Assembly: GCF_900188095.1 (NCBI RefSeq)
Contig: NZ_FZOT01000004.1
Location: forward strand, 1 to 64,000
Direction of reading: 5' to 3'
Length of the DNA: 64,000 nucleotides
Source of the DNA: Noviherbaspirillum humi
GTDB lineage: Bacteria; Pseudomonadota; Gammaproteobacteria; Burkholderiales; Burkholderiaceae_D
Positions 1 through 8,539 of this stretch are shown piece by piece; position 1 is the first letter of the stretch; each line of letters starts with the position of its first letter. Both the position numbers and the translations under genes were made by a program. The notes beneath the pieces are model-generated. The model saw only the letters and a list, made by a program, of their open reading frames with translations, was not told the DNA's origin and did no database searches.

Positions 1-168
1 CCGGTGTCGTGCGAGCAGGGCATCTGCGGCACCTGCATCACCCGGGTGCTGGAGGGCGAGCCGGACCATCGCGACCTGTACTTCACCGATGAAGAGAAGG
101 CGGCCAACGACCAGTTCACGCCCTGCTGTTCCCGCGCCAAGGGCAAGCTGCTGGTGCTGGATCTTTAA
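1..168 (+). CDS. C-terminal end of a VanB-like Rieske oxygenase reductase (partial)
   Basis: The window opens inside a gene in frame 1; the last 55 residues and a TAA stop are visible. They form a plant-type [2Fe-2S] ferredoxin domain: Cys4, Cys9 and Cys12 in the motif CEQGICGTC, with the fourth ligand in [10 protein letters not shown]. In the phthalate dioxygenase reductase/VanB family this domain is C-terminal, after FMN and NAD domains, and passes electrons from NAD(P)H to a Rieske aromatic oxygenase such as vanillate O-demethylase. The sequence close to the end ([20 protein letters not shown]) is typical of VanB-type proteins. The substrate cannot be told because the oxygenase and the first three quarters of this protein are outside the window. 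Confidence 0.85.
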   Translation, partial: PVSCEQGICGTCITRVLEGEPDHRDLYFTDEEKAANDQFTPCCSRAKGKLLVLDL

Positions 169-759
169 CCCTCACGCCGAAACTTATTGACCCGCCTCGC
201 CCAGGCGGGCTTCGATCCTATCCCGGTCGTCAACTCCGCCCGCTCGGCCGCCGCATTCCGGCGGGTGACGACGTAGGCGCTGCGCCAATCGCGATAATCG
301 GCCGCCCCGGTTCGCCCACATGGTCCCCGGTGAGACTGGCGATGCAGCCAATCGCCCTTCATTGCTCTCCCGCTCTCGCATCACTTCGGCATGCCGGTCG
401 GCCGTGGTAACGATGACCAGGTCCAGGCGGGAACGACCCGGCCGCCGCGAATCCGGTTATCCGCGTGTCCTGCGGAAGAATGGTCAGCGCCCCGGCGATG
501 AACTGCCGATGGAGGTGGAGGCAGGAAAGGCAGCAGGAAAGGCGGCAGGTCCGGATTCATTTCGTCCCGCACCATCAGTTGAACGGCAGGCAACTCTTCA
601 GCGCCCAGGTTGGCCGCCGTCGCAGACGCTGCGAGGTCCCCGTCGGCACCGCCAGGCATTGCTTCCGGCCCCCGTCGCAGGCAGCATGCCGGTTCGAACC
701 AACTTCCCCTGTTGCCGCTCTTATCGAAGCGGCAATATCCAATCGGTGGTATCTATCTC
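169..759. other. Gene-free stretch upstream of the sensor kinase
   Basis: No open frame here resembles a known protein; both strands carry overlapping frames with arginine- and proline-rich translations typical of GC-rich non-coding DNA. A hairpin (CCCGCCT 191-197 with AGGCGGG 203-209) follows the reductase stop but has no T-run. A purine-rich 12-bp unit, CAGGAAAGGCAG, is repeated about 2.3 times at 522-549. An inverted repeat lies at 712-735 just before the kinase gene. Confidence 0.6.
712..735. repeat. 8-bp inverted repeat upstream of the sensor kinase
   Basis: TTGCCGCT at 712-719 is the exact reverse complement of AGCGGCAA at 728-735, with an 8-nt spacer. It ends 24 bp before the kinase start codon. 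It could be an operator or a hairpin in the leader; there is no T-run, so it is not a simple terminator. Confidence 0.5.
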
Positions 760-2175
760 ATGTCCAACAAGGATCAGCGCCTGGCAATTTATTTCTTCGT
801 TGCCATCGTCGTCTTCGCAATGACCGCCGGCTTCGGTTACCGGGCGGTGGACACGCTCGTGGAAAATCAGCGCAGCCAGGTTGCCGCCCGCCTGACCGCC
901 ATTGAACTGCAAACTCTGCTCGGCCTGGCGGTGCAGGCCGAAACCGGCCAGCGGGGCTTTGTCATTACCGGCAGGGAAGAGTACCTCGAGCCGTATGCGG
1001 ACGCCAAGGATCGCCTGCCGCGATCCCTGCTGGCACTGCGCAAGAATCTCGCCGGCAATCCCTCTCAGCTTGCTCGCATCGATGCCGTCGAAAAGTTGCA
1101 AGCGCAAAAGTTCGCCGAACTCGACCTGAGCATTCTGACGCGGCGCGCATCCGGCTTTGAAGCGGCGCAGAAGATCGTGCTGTCCGATCAGGGCCGGCGC
1201 CTGATGGAAGAAATGCGCGCCAATGTTCGCGCAATGGAACAAGTCGAAGTTTCCCAGCTGAATCAGCGCATCGTTCGATCAGCGCAGAGTGCCGAAGCGG
1301 CGTTTGCCACCATCGCGGTGGCCGGCGCGATCAACGTCGGGCTGCTGGTGTTTCTGATGCTGGCGGTCAGGGCCGACGCCAGGGCGCGCGAGCAGTCGGC
1401 GCGGCAGGTGGCGGCATTGAATCAGAGCCTGGAACAGCGGGTGCTGGATCGGACACAGGAACTGGGCCAGGCCAATGCCAAGCTGCAGGATGCTAACCAT
1501 TCGCTTGAAGCATTCAGCTATACGGTGGCGCACGACCTGCGCGCGCCGCTGCGCGGCGTGCAGGGGTTCGCCGAGGCGGTTCTCGAAGACTACGCGGATC
1601 GGCTCGACATCACCGGCCAGGATTATCTGCGGCGCATCTGCCGCGCGGCGCAGCGCATGGAGGGCTTGATCGAGGATCTGCTTGCCTACAGCCGCCTGGC
1701 GCGCAGCGATCTGCCGCTGGAAAAAGTACCGCTGGAGCAGGCGGTAAACGAGGCCTTGGGCCACCTGCAGGCGCCGATCACGGAAAGCCGGGCGCGGATA
1801 CAGGTCGCGGACGGCTTGCCCATGGTCGTCGGCAACTGGGCAGCCTGCGTGCAGGTGCTGCAGAACCTGTTGTCGAACGCAATCAAGTTCAGGCAAGGCG
1901 ATGCGGTGCCCGAGGTCCGCATCGCCGCGGAGATCCGCAATGGCGCCGAGGCCCGCGTATGGGTGTGCGACAACGGCATCGGCATTCCGGCGCAACACCA
2001 GGAACGGATCTTTGCGCCGTTCGAGCGCCTGCACAGCCTGGAAGAATATTCGGGAACCGGCATCGGCCTGGCCATCGTCGCCAAGGCCGTCAGCCGCATG
2101 AAAGGCGCCTGTGGCGTGGAATCGGAGCCGGGCGGGGGTTCGCGCTTCTGGTTCGATCTTCCCTTGGCGACGTGA
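760..2175 (+). CDS. CHASE3-domain membrane sensor histidine kinase
   Basis: This 471-residue protein has a first membrane helix at about residues 8-27, a periplasmic CHASE3-type region (LLGLAVQAETGQRGFVITG), a second helix near 183-205, a short coiled coil, a HisKA domain with phospho-acceptor His258 in YTVAHDLRAPL, and a HATPase domain with N box NLLSNAIKF near 369, DNGIGIP and GTGIGLAI. The H box is of the type found in phytochrome-like kinases. A longer frame starts at 610, but the ATG at 760 opens directly on the membrane helix and the upstream residues look non-coding. The next gene begins 10 bp downstream, so it probably phosphorylates that receiver. The signal sensed by CHASE3 is unknown. 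Confidence 0.88.
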   Translation: MSNKDQRLAIYFFVAIVVFAMTAGFGYRAVDTLVENQRSQVAARLTAIELQTLLGLAVQAETGQRGFVITGREEYLEPYADAKDRLPRSLLALRKNLAGNPSQLARIDAVEKLQAQKFAELDLSILTRRASGFEAAQKIVLSDQGRRLMEEMRANVRAMEQVEVSQLNQRIVRSAQSAEAAFATIAVAGAINVGLLVFLMLAVRADARAREQSARQVAALNQSLEQRVLDRTQELGQANAKLQDANHSLEAFSYTVAHDLRAPLRGVQGFAEAVLEDYADRLDITGQDYLRRICRAAQRMEGLIEDLLAYSRLARSDLPLEKVPLEQAVNEALGHLQAPITESRARIQVADGLPMVVGNWAACVQVLQNLLSNAIKFRQGDAVPEVRIAAEIRNGAEARVWVCDNGIGIPAQHQERIFAPFERLHSLEEYSGTGIGLAIVAKAVSRMKGACGVESEPGGGSRFWFDLPLAT

Positions 2176-2185
2176 AGGAGCCGGC

Positions 2186-2641
2186 ATGCAAGCACAGCAA
2201 TTGATATTGCTCGTCGAAGACAATGAGGACGACGTGATCCTCGCCCAGCGGGCCTTCCGCAAGGCAGGCGTCGATGTGCCGATCTGCGTCGTCCGGGACG
2301 GCGACGAGGCGGTCGATTACCTGGGCGGCGGCGGACGGTACGGCGACCGCCGCAGCTTCCCGCTGCCCACCATCGTATTGCTCGACCTGAAGCTGCCGCG
2401 CCGCAGCGGGCTCGATGTGCTGCGCTGGATTCGCGCCGATCCGGCGCTGGGCACGCTGCCGGTCATCGTTTTCACGACGTCGGCGCAGGCGTCCGACCTC
2501 GAGCAAGCCTATTCCCTCGGCGCGAACTCCTATCTGAAGAAGCCGGTGACGCTGGAAGACACCACCGAAATGCTGCGCGCCGCCGGCTTGTACTGGCTCA
2601 CCCACAACGAGGCGCCGCCGCAAGTGCGACGAGGTTTCTGA
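2186..2641 (+). CDS. Single-domain response regulator (Rcp1/CheY-like)
   Basis: This 151-residue protein is one receiver domain with no output domain. It shows the acidic pocket EDNEDD (residues 11-16), phospho-acceptor Asp67 in LLDLKLP, the switch Thr in VFTTSA and the conserved Lys in YLKKPV. The long loop before Asp67 (GGGGRYGDRRSFPLP) is typical of Rcp1-type receivers that partner phytochrome-like kinases. AAGGAG at 2175-2180 sits 5 bases before the ATG. The stop overlaps the start of the next gene by one base (TGATG), so the three genes are probably translationally coupled. Inference: it relays phosphate between the upstream kinase and the downstream hybrid kinase. Confidence 0.9.
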   Translation: MQAQQLILLVEDNEDDVILAQRAFRKAGVDVPICVVRDGDEAVDYLGGGGRYGDRRSFPLPTIVLLDLKLPRRSGLDVLRWIRADPALGTLPVIVFTTSAQASDLEQAYSLGANSYLKKPVTLEDTTEMLRAAGLYWLTHNEAPPQVRRGF

Positions 2642-4242
2642 TGCCCCACCTCATCCGGCTTCTCCATGTCGATGACAATCCCGACGACCGCATTCTGGTG
2701 CAGCGTGCGCTGGCACCGCGGTTTCCCGACATGGACTACATAGGCGTCGGCACGGCAGCCGACTATGCGCGCCATATCGACACCCATCTGGATTGCGTCA
2801 TCACCGACTACCGCATCGGCTGGACCGATGGCCTGGCCGTGCTGCGGGACGTCAGGCAGCGTCATCCCGAGGTGCCGATCCTGATGTTCACCAATACGGG
2901 AAGCGAGGAGGTCTGCGCGGCCGGCATGAAGGCCGGGCTGTCCGACTATATCGTCAAGCGCAAGGAAGAATTTCCGCGCCTGCCGGCATTGGTCGCTACG
3001 GCCATGGAGCTGTCGCAGGCGCGGCAGGCGCTGCTGGAGCGCGACCGCCAGTTGCGCGAGCTGCTGGAACGCGAGCAGTTCGCCCGCGCCGAAGCGGTAC
3101 GCGCGAACCACCTGAAGGATGAGTTTCTCGCTACCGTGTCTCATGAACTACGCACGCCGCTCTCCGCCATCCTCGGATGGGTGCATCTTCTGCAGCTGCA
3201 GAAGCTGCCGAGGGAAAGGGAATTGGAGGGCTTCCGCATCATCGAACGCAATGCGCACGCCCAAGTGAAGCTGATCGAGGACCTGCTGGACCTGTCGCGC
3301 ATCATTTCCGGCACGCTGCGCATCGACCTCGGTCCGCTCGATCTGCTGGACGCCGTGAACAAGGCGGTCGACTCCTTCCGCGCCGCTGCCGGCGAAAAAT
3401 CGATCTCGCTCTCCACGCGATTCGATCCCGCGCCTCCCTTGATCCGGGGCGATGCGCAGCGCATCGAGCAGATCGTGGCCAACCTGCTTGCCAACGCCAT
3501 CAAGTTCACGCCCGAAGCCGGCGCGGTCACGGTCAGCCTGCGCCGCGTCGGCTCGCACGTCGAGATTGCCGTCGCCGACAATGGCGTCGGAATCGACCAA
3601 GGCTTCGTGCCGCATTTGTTCGATCGCTTCCGTCAAAGCGACGCCGGCCCGACCCGGCGCCACGGTGGGCTGGGAATCGGCCTGTCAGTGGCGAAGAATC
3701 TGGTGGAGCTGCACGGCGGCTCCCTGACGGCGCAAAGCGAGGGCATCGGCAAGGGTGCCTGCTTCACGGTGCGCTTTCCGGTCGCCGTGATGCGCGAGTC
3801 CGTGCTGCAGCAGGCCGAGGCTTCGGCCGGCGACGAAGCGGCGCAACGCCTCAAGGGGTTGCGCATCCTGGTCATCGACGATGACCAGGATACCCTCGAC
3901 ATCGTCCAGCGCATCTTGGCGATGTACGGCGCGCAGGTCAATGGCGCGCTGCGGGCCACGCACGGGCTGGAATCGCTGGCGCAGCAGGATTACGACGTGC
4001 TTCTGTCCGACATCGGCATGCCGGACATGGATGGGTTCACGATGATCGAGCAGGTGCGCCGCACCGACCATCGCAATCGCGACATTCCGGCCGCAGCGGT
4101 GACGGCGTTCGCGCGCAGCCAGGACCGCGAGCGCGCCTTGCTGGCGGGCTTCGATGCCTACCTGGTGAAGCCGATCGAGCCGGGTGAACTCATCGCGGTG
4201 GTGCTGTCCCTGGTAAAACGCAGGCGAAGCGACAAGGCGTGA
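2641..4242 (+). CDS. Hybrid histidine kinase with receivers at both ends
   Basis: This 533-residue soluble protein has the order REC-HisKA-HATPase-REC. The N-terminal receiver has HVDDNPDD and Asp56 in ITDYRIG. A coiled coil (about 122-155) leads to HisKA with His168 in TVSHELRTPL. The ATPase domain has NLLANAIKF, DNGVGI and GLGIGLSVAKN. The C-terminal receiver has VIDDDQD and phospho-acceptor Asp457 in LSDIGMPDMDG, with the Lys of LVKPIE. There is no membrane helix and no DNA-binding domain. Its start overlaps the previous stop by one base. The REC-first layout suggests it receives phosphate or a docking signal from the two upstream proteins; the final output must lie elsewhere. Confidence 0.9.
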   Translation: MPHLIRLLHVDDNPDDRILVQRALAPRFPDMDYIGVGTAADYARHIDTHLDCVITDYRIGWTDGLAVLRDVRQRHPEVPILMFTNTGSEEVCAAGMKAGLSDYIVKRKEEFPRLPALVATAMELSQARQALLERDRQLRELLEREQFARAEAVRANHLKDEFLATVSHELRTPLSAILGWVHLLQLQKLPRERELEGFRIIERNAHAQVKLIEDLLDLSRIISGTLRIDLGPLDLLDAVNKAVDSFRAAAGEKSISLSTRFDPAPPLIRGDAQRIEQIVANLLANAIKFTPEAGAVTVSLRRVGSHVEIAVADNGVGIDQGFVPHLFDRFRQSDAGPTRRHGGLGIGLSVAKNLVELHGGSLTAQSEGIGKGACFTVRFPVAVMRESVLQQAEASAGDEAAQRLKGLRILVIDDDQDTLDIVQRILAMYGAQVNGALRATHGLESLAQQDYDVLLSDIGMPDMDGFTMIEQVRRTDHRNRDIPAAAVTAFARSQDRERALLAGFDAYLVKPIEPGELIAVVLSLVKRRRSDKA

Positions 4243-4474
4243 TCCGCGCCTGCGGGCAGGTGCCGAAGGCAGCCCAATATTCCTTGCGCCGGGCCGCCGT
4301 CTCGTTGCAAGACTGTGGATTAGTCTTTAGACTGCCTTGCGGCACGCAGCTGTCCTGCATGAAGCTTCGCCAAACGCGCAGCCCGGCAATATCGGAAACG
4401 CTTGCGCGCCTGACCATCACCAGCGGTGATCAATAACGACGGCCCCGTCATCGCGGGCCCACAGAGGAGAAACC

Positions 4475-4867
4475 ATGCTCAATCACGTCATGATCGGATC
4501 GAACGACCTCGAACGCTCGAAGCGCTTTTACGATGCGGTGCTTGGCACGCTTGGCGCCGGCGAACCGATACGCCACAAGACCGATTCCGGCCATACCCGC
4601 CTCTTCTACCGCCACGATGGCAGTTCCTTCTGCATCACCGAGCCGATCAACGGCGAAGAGGCGACCCCTGCCAATGGCGGCACCATCGGTTTCAAGTGCG
4701 CTTCGCCCGAGCAGGTGCGTGCATTCCACGATACCGCCGTCGCCCACGGCGGCCGTTCGATCGAAGACCCGCCGGGCCTGCGCGAGGGCAGCATGGGCGC
4801 ACTGTATCTCGCCTATGTGCGCGATCCCGACGGCCACAAGCTCTGCGCCATCTACCGGCCGAAGTAA
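4475..4867 (+). CDS. VOC (glyoxalase/bleomycin-resistance) family protein
   Basis: This is a 130-residue single-unit VOC protein. The N-terminal MLNHVMIGSNDLERSKRFYD and the C-terminal VRDPDGHKLCAIYRP are the typical paired beta-alpha-beta-beta-beta halves; His4 is the usual first metal ligand position. GAGGAGA at 4464-4470 lies 4 bases before the ATG. Family members bind a divalent metal and act as lyases, isomerases, dioxygenases or antibiotic-binding proteins, so the reaction cannot be named. It stands alone, 232 bp after the kinase gene and 149 bp before an aldo/keto reductase on the same strand; the two may share a transcript. Confidence 0.85.
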   Translation: MLNHVMIGSNDLERSKRFYDAVLGTLGAGEPIRHKTDSGHTRLFYRHDGSSFCITEPINGEEATPANGGTIGFKCASPEQVRAFHDTAVAHGGRSIEDPPGLREGSMGALYLAYVRDPDGHKLCAIYRPK

Positions 4868-5016
4868 TGTCTTCCGCTCGATGCGGATTGCTTGAGATCA
4901 GCGGCGGCGGCCCTTTTTCGATACCGCCGCGGCACGCGCTCTTTTGCCGGCGATGGGAACCGGACGGCCGCATCGATTTCCAATCGGACGATCAATGAAC
5001 CGAAAGGTCTGGCGAA

Positions 5017-6003
5017 ATGCAAAAGCGCAAACTGGGACGGCAGGGACTGGAAGTGTCGGCACTCGGCCTCGGGTGCATGGGCATGTCGGAGTTCTACGGG
5101 CAAGGCGACGAAGCCGAATCGATCGCCACCATCCATCGGGCGATCGACCTCGGCATCACCTTCCTGGACACGGCCGACATGTATGGCCCCTTCGTTAATG
5201 AGGTGCTGGTCGGCAAGGCGATCCGCGACCACCGGGACCAGGTCATGCTGGCGACGAAGTTCGGCAATGAGCGCGGCGAGAAGGGCGAGTTCCTCGGCAT
5301 CCGGGGCGACGCCGACTATGTAAGGCGGGCCTGCGACGCCTCGCTGCAGCGGCTGGGCGTTGATCACATCGATCTTTACTATCAGCATCGGGTCGATCCG
5401 AAAGTGCCGATCGAGGAAACCGTCGGCGCCATGGCGGAACTGGTGAAGGCGGGCAAGGTGCGTTTCCTCGGCCTCTCGGAAGCCGGGGTGGAGACCATAC
5501 GCCGCGCCCACCAGGTGCATCCCATCAGCGTGCTGCAGACGGAGTACTCGCTCTGGAGCCGCGATGCCGAAGCGCAGATCCTGCCGACCGTGCGCGAACT
5601 CGGCATCGGCTATGTCGCCTACAGCCCGCTGGGGCGCGGCTTTCTGACGGGACAGATCAAGCGCATCGAGGATCTGGCCGAAGGCGACTACCGGCGGAAT
5701 TCGCCGCGTTTCCAGGGCGAGAACTTCCGCCGCAATCTCGACCTGGTGGCGGAGGTGGAGCGCATGGCGCAAGAGAAGGGATGCGCGCCGGCCCAGCTTG
5801 CGCTGGCGTGGGTGCTGGCGCAGGGCGAGGACATCGTGCCCATTCCCGGCAGCAAGCGCCGGCGTACCCTGGAAGAGAATATCGGCGCGGTCGATGTCAG
5901 GCTGACTGCGGAAGACCTGGCCCGTATCGACCGCATCCTTCCGCCCGGCGCCGCCGCCGGCGAACGCTATCCCGCGCCGCAGATGCAGGCGCTCAATCGG
6001 TAG
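5017..6003 (+). CDS. Aldo/keto reductase
   Basis: This 328-residue protein is a full-length (beta/alpha)8 aldo/keto reductase. The catalytic tetrad is readable: Asp51 and Tyr56 in DTADMYG, Lys81 in ATKFG and His124 in YYQHRVD. The NADPH-binding C-terminal motif is [16 protein letters not shown]. The opening [13 protein letters not shown] is typical of the subgroup with pyridoxal reductase and IolS-like enzymes, which reduce aldehydes or ketones with NADPH. The substrate is not predictable. The 3' end is 73 bp from the convergent LacI-type gene. Confidence 0.9.
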   Translation: MQKRKLGRQGLEVSALGLGCMGMSEFYGQGDEAESIATIHRAIDLGITFLDTADMYGPFVNEVLVGKAIRDHRDQVMLATKFGNERGEKGEFLGIRGDADYVRRACDASLQRLGVDHIDLYYQHRVDPKVPIEETVGAMAELVKAGKVRFLGLSEAGVETIRRAHQVHPISVLQTEYSLWSRDAEAQILPTVRELGIGYVAYSPLGRGFLTGQIKRIEDLAEGDYRRNSPRFQGENFRRNLDLVAEVERMAQEKGCAPAQLALAWVLAQGEDIVPIPGSKRRRTLEENIGAVDVRLTAEDLARIDRILPPGAAAGERYPAPQMQALNR

Positions 6004-6076
6004 GCTTTTGCGGCCGCCTTTTGGCGGTCATTTGGCAGTCTTTCGGCAGCCGCATTGCGCCGCGGGTTTCCGCCGG

Positions 6077-7147
6077 TCAGGTGGATGCCCGCGCTACCAG
6101 TTCGAATCCCACGTCGATCACTTTGCGTTCCAGAGCCCTGCCCACTGCGCGCGCCAGCAGGGCCTCGGCCGCCTGGATGCCGATCGCTTTCTTCTCGATG
6201 CGCACCGTCGACAGGGAAGGATGGGTATGCGCGGAAAAGTCGAAATCCCCGAAGCCCATCACCGCCAAGTCCTTCGGCACCCGCATCGCCCGCGCCTGCG
6301 CCTCGGCCAGTGCGCCCTGGGCGATCGCATCCGAACCACAGACCAGCACATCGAACCGATTCCCTTCGTCCAGCAGGCGGGCCAGGCCTTCGCGCCCGAG
6401 CTGGAAGGTGGAGGGCGCGCGGCCCACCTGCGCATGGATGGCGGAGATGCCCTGCTGCTTCAAGGTGTCGGCAATGCTTTGCTGGCGGATGAGTGAACGC
6501 TCGTCGTCCGCGCAGAGCAGGCCATAGCGGCGGTAGCCGCGTTTCAGCAGGTCGTGCGCGATCGCTTCGCCGATCCTCACGTGCGAAAAGCCGATCACCA
6601 TGTCGAGCGGTGTCGGCGTGAGGTCCCAGATTTCGACGACCGGGATGCCGGTCGAGAGAATCTTGATGCGGGTGTCTTGCGAATGCCCGATGCCGGTCAG
6701 CACGATGCCGTCCGGGCGCCGGCTCAGAATGGCCGTGATCAGATCGTCCTCCCGCGATGCCGGATAGCCCGACAAGCCGAGCAGGAGCTGATAGCCGTCC
6801 TGCCACAGCCGGTCCGACAGCGCCTGGACGGTTTCCACGAAGATCGAATTGGAGATATGGGGAACGATGGCTGCCACCAGGCGGGTGCGTCCGCCGGTCA
6901 GCGCGCCGGCGAGCTGGTTGGGAATGTATCCGGTCAGCTTCACCGCCTTCTGCACCAGCGCCACGGTGTCGGCGCGCACGATCTCGGGGCGGTTCAGTGC
7001 CCGCGATACCGTCATCGGCGATACACCGGCCACCTTCGCCACATCCTTCAGGGTCACCGCGTCGACGCGAGCCTCCGGGCGCACAAGGGTGATCGGCTGG
7101 TCTTCGGCGACCTTTCTTGCGCTCGTTTTCGATCTGCGGGTAGTCAT
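6077..7147 (-). CDS. LacI-family transcriptional repressor
   Basis: This 356-residue regulator has an N-terminal LacI helix-turn-helix (VTLKDVAKVAGVSPMTVSRA) followed by the hinge helix (PNQLAGAL) and a periplasmic-binding-protein-like effector domain. I chose the ATG at 7147 (MTTRRSK); an in-frame ATG three codons upstream at 7156 is also possible and neither has a strong ribosome-binding site. The longer open frame to 7270 runs through operator-like DNA and is unlikely. The gene is divergent from the binding protein and dehydratase genes at 7409-9700, and two 18-bp similar sites lie between them. It is probably a local repressor responding to a sugar acid or its breakdown product; related regulators include GntR of the gluconate system. 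Confidence 0.9.
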   Translation of the reverse strand: MTTRRSKTSARKVAEDQPITLVRPEARVDAVTLKDVAKVAGVSPMTVSRALNRPEIVRADTVALVQKAVKLTGYIPNQLAGALTGGRTRLVAAIVPHISNSIFVETVQALSDRLWQDGYQLLLGLSGYPASREDDLITAILSRRPDGIVLTGIGHSQDTRIKILSTGIPVVEIWDLTPTPLDMVIGFSHVRIGEAIAHDLLKRGYRRYGLLCADDERSLIRQQSIADTLKQQGISAIHAQVGRAPSTFQLGREGLARLLDEGNRFDVLVCGSDAIAQGALAEAQARAMRVPKDLAVMGFGDFDFSAHTHPSLSTVRIEKKAIGIQAAEALLARAVGRALERKVIDVGFELVARAST

Positions 7148-7226
7148 GAGGCCCATTCCATGTTTGCCGGTAAGTATACCCGAGGGGGCGTTCCGGCTTT
7201 CGATGACTTTAAAAAACGCAGTCAAA

Positions 7227-7244
7227 AATGATAGCCGTAACATC
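7227..7244. promoter_or_regulatory. LacI-type operator, distal copy
   Basis: The 18 bases at 7227-7244 (AATGATAGCCGTAACATC) match the proximal site at 7292-7309 at 14 of 18 positions. This copy lies nearer the repressor gene and could overlap its own promoter. The centres of the two sites are 65 bp apart, about six DNA turns. Confidence 0.6.
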
Positions 7245-7291
7245 ACTGTAAAAAAAAATTTTGCCAGCAATTGGACAGGGTGTTGAACAAA

Positions 7292-7309
7292 AATGATTGC
7301 GCTAACATT
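7292..7309. promoter_or_regulatory. LacI-type operator, proximal copy
   Basis: The 18 bases AATGATTGCGCTAACATT are palindromic at 14 of 18 positions around a central GCGC, the usual form for LacI-family sites. The site covers the likely -35 element of the binding protein promoter, so binding would block RNA polymerase. Confidence 0.65.
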
Positions 7310-7326
7310 TTAAAGCTGGGTAGAAT
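7297..7326 (+). promoter_or_regulatory. Candidate sigma-70 promoter for the Bug/dehydratase operon
   Basis: TTGCGC at 7297-7302 and TAGAAT at 7321-7326 are separated by 18 bases and could serve as -35 and -10 elements. Transcription would start near 7333, leaving a leader of about 75 bases. The -35 lies within the proximal LacI-type operator, which supports repression. Confidence 0.5.
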
Positions 7327-7408
7327 TGGATCCATGGCGGCACGGGCGTCCCCGTTGAAGGCAGGAGTCGCCTGATGAACCGCCTGACACGAGACCCAAG
7401 GAGACGAC

Positions 7409-8377
7409 ATGCATATTGGAAAAATCGCGATCACCCTTCTGCTCGGCGCCAGCAGCCTTGCGTTCGCCCAGAACCAGAATTTCCCGGAGAAGCCGGTTAC
7501 CGCAGTGGTGACCTTCCCGCCCGGCGGCTCGACCGACATGATCGCCCGCGCCATCAGCCCCAAGATGGGTGAACAGCTGAGCAAGCCGGTGGTGGTGGAA
7601 AACAAGGCGGGCGCGACCGGCGCGATCGGCGCCACCTACGTGAAGAATTCCCCTGCCGACGGCTACACCGTCATGGTCGCTTCCATCGGCGTGTACTCGG
7701 TCAATCCGCATCTGCAGAAGAACCTCGCCTACGATCCGTCCAAGGATTTCGACATGCTGAGCATCGCGGTGCGGGCGCCGAACGTCCTTATCGTCAATCC
7801 CAACCTTCCGGTCAACTCGGTCGCCGACCTGATCGCCTACCTCAAGAAAAATCCGGGCAAGGCCAGCTTCGGCACGTCCGGCGCCGGCTCGTCCGACCAT
7901 CTCACCACCGCGCTGTTCTGGCAGCGCACCGGCACCACCGGCATCCACACGCCTTACAAGGGCGGCGCCAACGTGCTGACCGATCTGATGGCGGGCCATA
8001 TCGAAGCCTCCTTCCAGAACCTCAACGTGGTCATCCCCTATGTCAAGTCCGGCAAGCTGAAGGCCCTGGCGATCACCAGCCAGCAGCGTTCGCCGCAACT
8101 GCCCAATGTGCCGACGGTGGGCGAGGCGGGCCTCAGCGAGATGAACGTCTACTCCTGGCAGGCGGTCGCTGCGCCGAAGGGCATTCCCGCCGCCGTGAAG
8201 ACCAAGCTGCACGGCGCGATCGCCGCCGCGCTGACCGATCCGAAGACCAAGACCCAGCTGACCGACCAGGGCTTCGAAGTGGTCGCCACCACGCCCGAGG
8301 AAGCGACGAAATTCCAGCAGGAAGAACTCGCCCGCTGGAAGAAGGTGATCGAGGTCGGCCGGATCACGGTTGACTGA
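7409..8377 (+). CDS. Bug/TctC-family periplasmic substrate-binding protein
   Basis: This 322-residue protein begins with a signal peptide (about 1-21, ending SLAFAQ) and continues with the Bug-family motifs FPEKPV, VTFPPGGSTDMIAR and NKAGATGAIG. Bug proteins bind carboxylates, including sugar acids and aromatic acids, in the periplasm and deliver them to TctAB permeases or act as sensors. AAGGAGACG at 7398-7406 is a strong ribosome-binding site. No tctA or tctB gene is nearby, so it must use a permease elsewhere or be a sensor-type receptor. Its neighbours, a LacI repressor and a galactarate/talarate-type dehydratase, suggest an aldarate ligand. Confidence 0.9.
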   Translation: MHIGKIAITLLLGASSLAFAQNQNFPEKPVTAVVTFPPGGSTDMIARAISPKMGEQLSKPVVVENKAGATGAIGATYVKNSPADGYTVMVASIGVYSVNPHLQKNLAYDPSKDFDMLSIAVRAPNVLIVNPNLPVNSVADLIAYLKKNPGKASFGTSGAGSSDHLTTALFWQRTGTTGIHTPYKGGANVLTDLMAGHIEASFQNLNVVIPYVKSGKLKALAITSQQRSPQLPNVPTVGEAGLSEMNVYSWQAVAAPKGIPAAVKTKLHGAIAAALTDPKTKTQLTDQGFEVVATTPEEATKFQQEELARWKKVIEVGRITVD

Positions 8378-8539
8378 GCAAGCGGCGGCGCAGTCGCGTG
8401 CGGAGCGCGGCAGCCTTCCGCTGGACGCCGGCATCCGTCTCGCCCCCGATATCGACGCGTTTCGGCCACGCCGGCCGAAGCGCATCCCTAGGCACCGAAT
8501 TTCGCTTCGTTTCATCCGACCCCTTAACCCTTTGCACCC

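Noticed and set aside
191-209. Hairpin after the reductase as a terminator
   Set aside because: The stem is only seven pairs and is followed by CTTCG rather than a T-run, so it is noted but not called.
320-823. A 167-residue frame and an overlapping minus-strand frame upstream of the kinase
   Set aside because: Translations are Arg/Pro-rich, have no domain pattern and overlap the kinase start; a decayed gene cannot be excluded.
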